From the NCBI GenBank assembly GCA_905234355.1, contig CAJOHP010000003.1:1-29671 (forward strand): 29,671 nt of DNA. Reading direction: 5' to 3'. This document shows, piece after piece, positions 15,833-22,887 of this stretch. Position numbers and translations under genes: made by a program. This DNA comes from an uncultured Prevotella sp. Lineage in GTDB: Bacteria > Bacteroidota > Bacteroidia > Bacteroidales > Bacteroidaceae. How positions within the stretch are numbered: the stretch's first letter is position 1; the number at the start of each line of letters is the position of its first letter. Under the pieces are notes generated by a model. The model saw nothing but the letters and a program-made list of their open reading frames with translations, had not been told where the DNA came from and searched no databases.

Positions 15833-17215
15833 ATGAAGCAAAAGACTCTGAAAGGCAGCTTCTCGCTCTTCGGGAAAGGACTGCACACGGGACTGAATCT
15901 GACCGTGACGTTTAACCCTGCTCCAGAGAATCATGGCTATAAGATACAGCGCATCGACCTTGAAGGCATGCCCATCGTCGAGGCTGTGGCCGAAAACGTG
16001 GTCGACACCCAGCGCGGCACCGTGCTTGGTAAGGGCGATGTCAAGGTGTCGACCGTAGAGCATGGTCTCTCGGCGCTCTATGCCCTCGGCGTGGACAACT
16101 GCCTCATACAGGTCAACGGACCGGAGTTTCCCATCCTCGACGGATCAGCCGTGAAGTATGTGGAGAAGATACAGGAGATAGGCGTCGAAGAGCAGAACGC
16201 TCCTAAGGACTGGTATGTCATCCGCAAGAAGATAGAGGTCAAGGACGAAGAGACCGGCTCGTGCATCACCATCCTGCCCGACGACGAGTTCTCGCTGACC
16301 ACGATGTGCTCCTTCAATTCCAAGTTCATCAACAGCCAGTTTGCCACCCTCGACGATGTGCATGCCTATGCCACCGAGATAGCCCCTGCACGCACCTTCG
16401 TCTTCGTGCGCGACATAGAGCCGCTGCTCAAGGCTAACCTCATCAAGGGCGGCGACCTCGACAATGCCATCGTGATGTATGAGCGCCAGATTTCGCAAGA
16501 GCAGCTCGACAAGCTGGCCGACATGCTCCATGTGGAGCACCGCGATGCCACTGAGCTGGGCTACATACAGCACAAACCGCTGGTGTGGGAGAACGAGTGC
16601 ACCCGCCACAAGCTGCTCGACGTCATCGGCGATATGGCCCTCATCGGGCGTCCTATCAAGGGACGTATCATTGCCACACGTCCAGGCCATACCATCAACA
16701 ACAAGTTTGCACGGCAGATGCGCCGTGAAATAAAGAAGCACGAGATACAGGCACCTGCCTACGATCCCAATGAGGAGCCGGTGATGGACGTGAACCGCAT
16801 ACGCGAGCTGCTGCCCCACCGCTATCCCATGCAGCTCGTCGACAAAGTCATTGAGCTGGGGGCCACCAGTATCGTCGGCGTGAAGAACGTCACGGCCAAC
16901 GAGCCTTTCTTCCAGGGACACTTCCCCCAGGAGCCCGTCATGCCGGGCGTGCTGCAGATAGAGGCCATGGCCCAGTGTGGCGGGCTGCTTGTGCTCAACA
17001 CCGTGGAGGAACCTGAGCGCTGGAGCACCTACTTTATGAAGATAGACGGAGTGAAGTTCCGGCAGAAAGTGGTGCCGGGCGACACACTGCTCTTCAAGGT
17101 CGACCTGTTGGCACCAGTGCGCCACGGCGTCAGCTCGATGAAGGGCTATGTCTTTGTGGGCGACAAGATCGTGTCCGAGGCCACATTCACAGCACAGATC
17201 GTGAAGAACAAGTAA
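15833..17215 (+). CDS. lpxC/fabZ: Bifunctional LpxC deacetylase / FabZ dehydratase fusion
   Basis: This 460-aa fusion is characteristic of Bacteroidetes. The N-terminal LpxC part (about 1-300) removes the acetyl group from UDP-3-O-acyl-GlcNAc, the committed step of lipid A synthesis. Motifs seen are KGLHTG-like GKGLHTG, VEHGLSALYALGVDN with the zinc-binding His, and RHKLLDVIGD with the second His and Asp. The C-terminal FabZ part (about 315-460) dehydrates 3-hydroxyacyl-ACP in fatty acid synthesis. Motifs seen are LLPHRYPMQLVDKV, GHFPQEPVMPGVLQIEAMAQ and the final VSEATFTAQIV. Fusing enzymes that compete for 3-hydroxyacyl-ACP flux may help balance lipid A against phospholipid. lpxA, expected next, is absent. 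Confidence 0.96.
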   Translation: MKQKTLKGSFSLFGKGLHTGLNLTVTFNPAPENHGYKIQRIDLEGMPIVEAVAENVVDTQRGTVLGKGDVKVSTVEHGLSALYALGVDNCLIQVNGPEFPILDGSAVKYVEKIQEIGVEEQNAPKDWYVIRKKIEVKDEETGSCITILPDDEFSLTTMCSFNSKFINSQFATLDDVHAYATEIAPARTFVFVRDIEPLLKANLIKGGDLDNAIVMYERQISQEQLDKLADMLHVEHRDATELGYIQHKPLVWENECTRHKLLDVIGDMALIGRPIKGRIIATRPGHTINNKFARQMRREIKKHEIQAPAYDPNEEPVMDVNRIRELLPHRYPMQLVDKVIELGATSIVGVKNVTANEPFFQGHFPQEPVMPGVLQIEAMAQCGGLLVLNTVEEPERWSTYFMKIDGVKFRQKVVPGDTLLFKVDLLAPVRHGVSSMKGYVFVGDKIVSEATFTAQIVKNK

Positions 17216-17340
17216 TCAACACATAAGAAGAAAAAGGCGGGAAGTATGTTTAGGCTGTTTTTTGCTATTTCGACTGTGCAGCAAGAATAATTACTCCTAC
17301 AGGGCAAAGCAGACCAACCAGACTTCTTGCCTCTGTCTTC

Positions 17341-18129
17341 TTACTTATTACTTAATAAGAGCTTTTCCATCGAGGAGCTCTTTTTCTTTTTCTCCCTCTG
17401 CTCCACGCGCAGCACGTTGTCGTTGGCAAAGAAGCGCTGTCCCATGGCCTGGTTCACCACATATTGTATGTGGGCCATGTGCAGGTCGTGGGCCTCCTGT
17501 GAAGCGTCAGGGCCTGATGGGGCAGGGTAGAGGCTGAGCAGGTAGAATCCTAGACAGTCGGGCACGATGGCCTCGCGGGTCATCATCAGCCGCTGCCGCT
17601 TGGTGTAGCCAAACTTGATGTAGAGCGGATAGTCGCTGCCCAGGTATTTGTCGAGCGAGATGCCCAGCCGCCCGTCGCCCACGACGATGCTTTGGTCGAG
17701 CGACCCTATCTGGGCGTAGACCTGAGGTATGCGCAGGCCGGGCAGCATCGTGCGCAGAGCATGGAAGGCCGAGGTGAGCTGCTCGTTCACATCGTCCATA
17801 TCGCCATACTCCTGCTCCACGTCGTGCAGCAGCACACGCAGCGTCGAGTCTTGGAAAAAAGCCAGAAACTTCGTCTTGATGTCGGGGTCGTCGGCCTCAC
17901 CCAGCTGCAGCACGTCTTCTATGAGCATGCGCGTCTCGGCAGGGTAGCCGGTGTTCATCTGTTGCAGCGCGGCAAAGTCGCCCGTAGAGACGTAGCGGGC
18001 CTCAAGCTGGTCGTAGCGTTCCACCACAATGGCTGCTTCCGACTCCTCGGGGTCGGAGGGACGCAGATGCAACTCGCAACCAATGCACAACAGCATCACA
18101 CTCAGCAAAGATATAAACAATGTGCGCAC
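17341..18129 (-). CDS. GldB-like lipoprotein
   Basis: This is a 262-aa predicted lipoprotein: MRTLFISLLSVMLLCIGC gives a short signal peptide with lipobox Cys at about 18. The middle, with DQSIVVGDGRLGISLDKYLGSDYPLY (positions about 145-170), matches the style of GldB, a lipoprotein first found as needed for gliding motility in flavobacteria. Non-gliding Bacteroidales also carry GldB-like proteins, where the role is uncertain and may relate to the cell envelope or type IX secretion. The gene is monocistronic and has a textbook promoter at 18176-18207. Its C-terminus is basic (EQREKKKKSSSMEKLLLSNK). Family assignment is by motif recognition only. Confidence 0.7.
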   Translation of the reverse strand: MRTLFISLLSVMLLCIGCELHLRPSDPEESEAAIVVERYDQLEARYVSTGDFAALQQMNTGYPAETRMLIEDVLQLGEADDPDIKTKFLAFFQDSTLRVLLHDVEQEYGDMDDVNEQLTSAFHALRTMLPGLRIPQVYAQIGSLDQSIVVGDGRLGISLDKYLGSDYPLYIKFGYTKRQRLMMTREAIVPDCLGFYLLSLYPAPSGPDASQEAHDLHMAHIQYVVNQAMGQRFFANDNVLRVEQREKKKKSSSMEKLLLSNK

Positions 18130-18175
18130 GTGCCTTTTTGTGACAAAAATGTTTTATGAACGTTAATTTCGTGTG

Positions 18176-18207
18176 CAAAATTACTAAAATTTATTTTCAT
18201 AACCAAA
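18176..18207 (-). promoter_or_regulatory. Promoter of the GldB-like gene
   Basis: On the minus strand, TTTG (18207-18204), an exact 20-nt spacer and TAATTTTG (18183-18176) match the Bacteroidetes consensus fully. The ATG is 46 nt downstream. Confidence 0.85.
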
Positions 18208-18256
18208 TTTTAACCTAAAATAATTAAAAACAAACGTTCCATTTCCTCCTTTTATG

Positions 18257-18264
18257 TATTTTTG
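18257..18264 (+). promoter_or_regulatory. -7 element of the DUF4861 gene
   Basis: TATTTTTG, followed by CAC and 47 nt upstream of ATG 18312. It is divergent to the GldB-like promoter in the same AT-rich spacer. The -33 element is degenerate. Confidence 0.6.
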
Positions 18265-18311
18265 CACACCTTCACAGGCATATACTATAATACATATAGA
18301 CAATACAGCTT

Positions 18312-19526
18312 ATGAAACGACTTATGCTCTTCCTAGCCCTTCTGGGCACCACGGCCGTTCAGGCTCAGCACACATTCACCGTGACCGTGACCAATCCTCA
18401 GCAGACACCGCGCACCGATGCTCCAGTGGTCGTCAGTCTGAAGCCCTATGGCGAGGTGCGACAGGCTCTCGTCATGTCGGACGGGCAGGAGATACCGTCC
18501 CAGCTGGACGACCTCGACCAGGACGAGCAGATGGACGAGCTGTGCTTCCTGGCCGACCTGAAGGGTGGCCAGGCCAGGCGATACACCGTCACGCTGTCTG
18601 CTGCCGGTGAGCCGCGCACTTATCCGGCGCGTGTCTATGCCGAGATGCTCATGCGCAACGACAAGGTAAAGGAGAAGAACCGCCACAACAACTACATCTC
18701 CAGCATCACCGCACGCGGCGACTGTGCCAACTCCTACAATCTGCAGCATCATCACGGCGTGAGTTTCGAGAGCGAGCTGAACGGCATACGCATCTACTTC
18801 GACAAGCGCCAGACGCTCGACCTCTATGGCAAGCGCCAGAAACGTCTGGAACTGCAGCAGACACAGTTCTACACCTCGGCCGAGCAGAAGGTCGCAGGCT
18901 ATGGCGACGATGTGCTGTGGGTGGGCAACACCTTCGGCCTGGGTGCCTTCCGTGGGTGGGACGGCCACGAGCCTACGATGGTAGACCCCGTGAAGAACCG
19001 CACGCAGCGCGTGGTGAGCTACGGGCCGCTGCGCACCATTGTAGAGGTGATAGACCAGGGATGGCAGGCCGACCCACAGCGCCCAGCTGTCAACATGACG
19101 CTGCGCTACACACAGTATGCCGGCCATCGTGACACCGACGTCGACGTGTCCTTCAACCGCGACGTGACCGACTATCGCTTCTCTACCGGCATCATCAACG
19201 TGAAAGGGTCAGAGGAGTATTCCGACCACAAGGGCTTGCGTGCCTGCTGGGGCACCGACTATCCCTCGACCGACACGGTGAAGTGGAATCGCGAGACGGT
19301 GGGACTGGCCATTCTCCTGCCGCAGCAGTATGTGGTGAGCGAAGAGAGGGCCAACAGCGACAACTATGCTTTCGTAGTGAGCGTACAGGGGCAGCACATG
19401 GCCTACAAGCTGTGCTACTGTTCGGCCAACGAGTCCTTTGGCTTCCACAGCGCCAAGGAGTGGTTTGAGTGGCTTAAGCAGTGGCGGCGAGAGGTGGAGC
19501 AGCCGCTGAGAGTCACGCTGGAGTAG
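18312..19526 (+). CDS. DUF4861 family secreted protein
   Basis: This is a 404-aa exported protein with a clear signal peptide (MKRLMLFLALLGTTAVQAQ). It resembles the DUF4861 family, found in Bacteroidetes often near pectin or other uronate-polysaccharide degradation genes, though the enzymatic role is not certain to me. The body is beta-rich without membrane segments. Prominent family-like stretches are YAEMLMRNDKVKEKNRHNN (about 112-130), GVSFESELNGIRIYFDKRQ, YGDDVLWVGNTFGLGAF, and a conserved-looking SYGPLRTIVEV. His and acidic residues are abundant, as in carbohydrate-active enzymes. It is transcribed alone from a divergent promoter. A PL4 lyase and a KDG-kinase candidate elsewhere in the window support a pectin-related role, which is inference. 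Confidence 0.75.
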   Translation: MKRLMLFLALLGTTAVQAQHTFTVTVTNPQQTPRTDAPVVVSLKPYGEVRQALVMSDGQEIPSQLDDLDQDEQMDELCFLADLKGGQARRYTVTLSAAGEPRTYPARVYAEMLMRNDKVKEKNRHNNYISSITARGDCANSYNLQHHHGVSFESELNGIRIYFDKRQTLDLYGKRQKRLELQQTQFYTSAEQKVAGYGDDVLWVGNTFGLGAFRGWDGHEPTMVDPVKNRTQRVVSYGPLRTIVEVIDQGWQADPQRPAVNMTLRYTQYAGHRDTDVDVSFNRDVTDYRFSTGIINVKGSEEYSDHKGLRACWGTDYPSTDTVKWNRETVGLAILLPQQYVVSEERANSDNYAFVVSVQGQHMAYKLCYCSANESFGFHSAKEWFEWLKQWRREVEQPLRVTLE

Positions 19527-19602
19527 TTTGGGGGCTGAAAGAGAAATAGCCGACTCAACAAGCATAAAGCCATCCTTTTCGGGCAGCGAGCCAGCCAGAG
19601 AA

Positions 19603-19646
19603 GCCTTACTTGTGCTGCAAAACAGCCTTCAATGTGCCGCAAGGCA
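19603..19646. repeat. Two-unit 22-bp tandem repeat
   Basis: Unit 1 (19603-19624) and unit 2 (19625-19646) each begin GCCTT and share TGTGC, GCAA and a final CA, with 16 of 22 bases identical. Unit 2 can also fold, GCCTT against AAGGC. Confidence 0.6.
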
Positions 19647-19685
19647 GTCTGCTTTGATTTCCTTTCCGAATGACGGCGTCGCGCA

Positions 19686-19786
19686 TTTACCCCCTAAACG
19701 ACCCCCGTTTACCCGCTAGACGCACACTGGCTACCCCCTAGCCGACACTCCGCTACCGGGTAAACGGGGGTCGTCTAGGGGGTAAA
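19686..19786. repeat. 101-bp palindrome carrying five TA-N5-TA boxes at 22-bp period
   Basis: The left arm (19686-19715) and right arm (19757-19786) are complementary at 29 of 30 bases. The 41-nt centre contains its own hairpin GGCTA-CCCCC-TAGCC (19729-19743). Nine-base boxes start at 19688 (TACCCCCTA), 19710 (TACCCGCTA), 19732 (TACCCCCTA), 19754 (TACCGGGTA) and 19776 (TAGGGGGTA), exactly 22 bp apart. The dyad centre (19736) is the middle base of box 3. Three boxes sit in a wider imperfect palindrome of the form CGTYTA-N5-TARACG, for example CGTTTACCCGCTAGACG (19706-19722) and CGTCTAGGGGGTAAACG (19772-19788), and these two can pair with each other as an alternative hairpin. Confidence 0.85.
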
Positions 19787-19941
19787 CGGTGACCAACGGA
19801 GCCCTCACTCCATGTCTCGCTCGGTCATATTTGCATTCATCCACATATTTTACAACCTTTGCACCAAAGGCGATGTCACCAAGTACGGGCTTTATGCCTG
19901 TCCGAAATGGCCTGTTCGATTTGTCGTACCTTTTTATATAT

Positions 19942-20001
19942 GTCACTGGCCCCACCTCCGACCCTCCCTTGTAGGGGATGGTCGGAGGTGGGGCCAGTGA
20001 C
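19942..20001. repeat. Perfect 22-bp inverted repeat (hairpin)
   Basis: The left arm 19942-19963 (GTCACTGGCCCCACC...CGACC) and right arm 19980-20001 are exact reverse complements. The 16-nt loop can pair again (CCCT-TGT-AGGG). There is no T-run directly after it on either strand, so it is not a standard terminator. It may still stop read-through from the DUF4861 gene before gyrA. Confidence 0.85.
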
Positions 20002-20071
20002 TTGGCTTTCTTTATTTTGGATACAACAGATTGAACAGCCTGCTCCAGTGATATAAAATTGCTTAAAATGT

Positions 20072-20102
20072 TTTGTGGGCTGCGAAAAAAGTAGTAATTT
20101 TG
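20072..20102 (+). promoter_or_regulatory. gyrA promoter
   Basis: TTTG (20072-20075), a 19-nt spacer and TAATTTTG (20095-20102) form a strong Bacteroidetes promoter. The 5' leader to the gyrA ATG is about 80 nt. Confidence 0.85.
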
Positions 20103-20189
20103 TCGGCTGAAAAAACAGACAAAACGCGACAGCGGCCACGGAAATGGCTTAAAACGCGATTTATTTGATAAACAAGTTCGATAATAAAC

Positions 20190-22859
20190 ATGGATCAGAC
20201 GTTTGACAACGACAGGATTTTGAAAATCAACATCGAGGAGGAGATGAAATCGTCCTACATCGACTATTCTATGTCGGTGATTGTGGCACGCGCCCTCCCC
20301 GACGTGCGTGACGGATTCAAGCCCGTCCACCGCCGTATATTATATGGTATGATGGGCATCGGCAACACCAGCGACAAGCCACACAAGAAGTGTGCCCGCG
20401 TAGTGGGTGAGGTGCTTGGCAAATACCACCCTCACGGCGACTCGTCGGTCTATGGCGCCCTGGTGCGCATGGGACAGGAGTGGAACATGCGCTACACACT
20501 CGTTGACGGGCAGGGCAACTTCGGCTCCGTCGACGGCGACTCCCCTGCAGCCATGCGTTACACCGAGTGCCGGCTCTCGAAGATGGGCGAGCACATCATG
20601 GACGACCTGGAGAAGGAGACAGTAGACATGGACCCCAACTTTGACAACACTCTCGTGGAGCCCAGCGTCATGCCGACCAAGGTGCCCAATCTGCTTGTCA
20701 ACGGTGGCAACGGCATTGCCGTAGGCATGGCCACCAATATGCCCACTCACAACCTGGGCGAGGTCATCGACGGATGCTGCGCCTTCATAGACAATCCCGA
20801 CATCGACACCGACGGGCTGATGCACTATATCCCCGGTCCTGACTTCCCTACCGGTGCCTACATCTACGGCGTGCAGGGCGTGCGCGACGCCTACGAGACC
20901 GGACGTGGGCGCATCGTCATGCGAGCTAAGGCCGAGATTGAGAGCGGCGACCAGCACGACAAGATAGTGGTTACGGAGATACCCTATGGTGTGAACAAAG
21001 CCGACCTCGTGGCCTATATCGCCGACCTGGCCACCCAGCACAAGATAGAAGGCATAGCCAACGTCAATGACGAGTCGGGGCGGCAGGGCATGCGCATCGT
21101 CGTGGACTGCAAGCGCGATGCCAATGCCAACGTCATCCTCAATAAACTCTTCAAGATGACGGCGCTACAGAGCTCATTCTCAGTCAATAGCATCGCTCTG
21201 GTGCCCATCAGGACAAGTGACGGAGTGAGGCTCCGTCCCCGGCTGCTCTCGCTCAAGGAGTGCATCAGCTACTTCATCGACCACCGTCACGAGGTGACCA
21301 TACGGCGCACACAATTTGATTTGCGCAAGGCACGCGAGCGCGCCCACATACTCGAAGGACTGATTATCGCCGTGAACAACATCGATGAGGTGGTGCACAT
21401 CATCAGACAGTCGGCCACGCCCACCGATGCACAGCGCAACCTGGAGAAACGCTTCGAGTTGGATGAACTGCAGTCGAAGGCTATCGTCGACATGCGTCTC
21501 TCGCAGCTCACCGGACTGCGCGTAGACCAGCTGCACCAGGAGTACGACGATCTGCAGAAACTCATTGCCGACCTTGAGGAGATACTCAGCAACCCAGAGC
21601 GGTGCAAGGAGGTGATGAAGCAAGACCTGCTCGAGGTGAAAGAGAAATACGGCGACGAGCGCAAGACCGAAATCATCCCCTTCGACCACGAGTTCAATGC
21701 CGAGGACTTCTATCCCGACGACCCCGTGGTCATCACCATCAGCCATATGGGATACATCAAGCGCACGTCGCTCTCAGAGTTCCATGCACAAAACAGGGGC
21801 GGCATGGGCAGCAAGGGCGCACGCCACCGCGACAACGACTTCACCGAGTACATCTATCCTGCCACGATGCACAACACCCTCCTCTTCTTCACCCAGAAGG
21901 GACGTTGCTACTGGCAGAAGTGCTACGAGATACCCGAGGGCGACAAGAACTCCAAGGGACGCGCCATACAGAACATGCTCAACATCGACCCCGACGACCA
22001 GATCAACGCCGTGTTGCGCATCAAGAAGTTTGGCGACCACGACTTCCTCCGCTCCCACTTCGTGGTCTTTGCCACCAAGATGGGACTCGTCAAGAAGACC
22101 TGCCTCGAGGCATACAGCCGCCCGCGCACCAATGGCGTCAATGCCATCAACATCAACGAGGGCGATCAGGTGGTGAGCGTGAGGCTGACCAACGGCAACA
22201 ATGAGCTCATCCTGGCCAACAGAAATGGGCGCGCCGTGCGATTCCATGAAAGCGACGTGCGCACCATGGGACGCATCTCTACCGGCGTCATCGGCATGAG
22301 ACTCGATGGCGGCGACGACGAGGTGGTGGGCATGATCTGCGTCAACGACGCCGACACCGAGACCGTGATGGTCGTCAGCGAGAATGGATATGGTAAGCGT
22401 TCGCTCATCGTAGAGAAAGACGCCGACGGCGAGATGCACGACGTCTACCGCAAGACCGCACGCGGAGCCAAGGGCGTGAAGACGCTCAATATCACCGAGA
22501 AGACAGGACGCCTCGTGGCCATCAAGATAGTGACCGACGAAAACGACCTGATGATCATCAACAAGAGCGGAGTGCTCATCCGGCTCAATGTCAGCGAGGT
22601 GCGCGTCACGGGCAGAGCCACACAAGGCGTGAGACTCATCAACCTCGCAAAGAAGAACGACACCATCGCCTCCGTGTGCAAGGTGATGACCGCCAGCGAC
22701 GAAGACATGGAAGAGGTGCAGGAGGACACCGACGGCATGACCCTCGCCGACGCAAAAGACTACACCACCGACGACGACAACGCTGTCGGCAACGATAGCC
22801 AGAACGACGACGACGAGGTGCTTGACTTCACCGACGGGCTCACCGACAGCGACGAATAA
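20190..22859 (+). CDS. gyrA: DNA gyrase subunit A
   Basis: This is the breakage-reunion subunit of type IIA topoisomerase, which introduces negative supercoils with GyrB. Length is 889 aa with an acidic tail. The winged-helix/tower core begins at the N-terminus (SYIDYSMSVIVARALPDVRDGFKPVHRRILYGM, written in two blocks of the same helix). The quinolone region reads KYHPHGDSSVYGALVRMGQ: Ser at the E. coli S83 position and Gly at the D87 position. The catalytic Tyr lies in AMRYTECRL (about residue 127). The beta-pinwheel C-terminal domain (about 505-830) starts with a variant GyrA-box QNRGGMG instead of QRRGGKG. The last 45 residues are Asp/Glu-rich. It has its own promoter. The first TPR gene follows after 28 bp and may be co-transcribed. 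Confidence 0.98.
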   Translation: MDQTFDNDRILKINIEEEMKSSYIDYSMSVIVARALPDVRDGFKPVHRRILYGMMGIGNTSDKPHKKCARVVGEVLGKYHPHGDSSVYGALVRMGQEWNMRYTLVDGQGNFGSVDGDSPAAMRYTECRLSKMGEHIMDDLEKETVDMDPNFDNTLVEPSVMPTKVPNLLVNGGNGIAVGMATNMPTHNLGEVIDGCCAFIDNPDIDTDGLMHYIPGPDFPTGAYIYGVQGVRDAYETGRGRIVMRAKAEIESGDQHDKIVVTEIPYGVNKADLVAYIADLATQHKIEGIANVNDESGRQGMRIVVDCKRDANANVILNKLFKMTALQSSFSVNSIALVPIRTSDGVRLRPRLLSLKECISYFIDHRHEVTIRRTQFDLRKARERAHILEGLIIAVNNIDEVVHIIRQSATPTDAQRNLEKRFELDELQSKAIVDMRLSQLTGLRVDQLHQEYDDLQKLIADLEEILSNPERCKEVMKQDLLEVKEKYGDERKTEIIPFDHEFNAEDFYPDDPVVITISHMGYIKRTSLSEFHAQNRGGMGSKGARHRDNDFTEYIYPATMHNTLLFFTQKGRCYWQKCYEIPEGDKNSKGRAIQNMLNIDPDDQINAVLRIKKFGDHDFLRSHFVVFATKMGLVKKTCLEAYSRPRTNGVNAININEGDQVVSVRLTNGNNELILANRNGRAVRFHESDVRTMGRISTGVIGMRLDGGDDEVVGMICVNDADTETVMVVSENGYGKRSLIVEKDADGEMHDVYRKTARGAKGVKTLNITEKTGRLVAIKIVTDENDLMIINKSGVLIRLNVSEVRVTGRATQGVRLINLAKKNDTIASVCKVMTASDEDMEEVQEDTDGMTLADAKDYTTDDDNAVGNDSQNDDDEVLDFTDGLTDSDE

Positions 22860-22887
22860 CTGTTTAACCAATAACAAATACAAACGC

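Larger units (their letters stand above)
19527..20071. other. Repeat-rich intergenic spacer upstream of gyrA
   Basis: Between the DUF4861 stop and the gyrA promoter I see no credible gene. A 600-bp minus-strand frame crosses it, but it overlaps gyrA and has no family signature. The spacer holds three separate repeat structures: a two-unit 22-bp tandem repeat (19603-19646), a five-box 22-bp-period palindromic array (19686-19786), and a perfect 22-bp inverted repeat (19942-20001). Part of it (about 19850-19945) is plain AT-rich sequence with promoter-like fragments (AACCTTTG near 19855, TACCTTTT near 19928) that do not fully match the consensus. Confidence 0.7.

Noticed and set aside
17341..17385. 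AAGAGCT...AGCTCTT hairpin with T-run as terminator for lpxC/fabZ
   Set aside because: It lies within the C-terminal codons of the GldB-like gene. It might add to termination on the plus strand, but I cannot separate it from coding sequence, so it is not listed as a feature.
19686..19786. CRISPR array
   Set aside because: The repeated box is only 9 bp with 13-bp spacers, the spacers are partly complementary to each other, and the whole is mirror-symmetric. CRISPR repeats and spacers are longer and not dyad-symmetric as an array.
19731..20330. Minus-strand frame of 199 codons over the spacer upstream of gyrA
   Set aside because: It starts inside gyrA, reads through the hairpins, and shows no domain. 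The apparent motif PPPTIPYKGG is just the translated inverted repeat.
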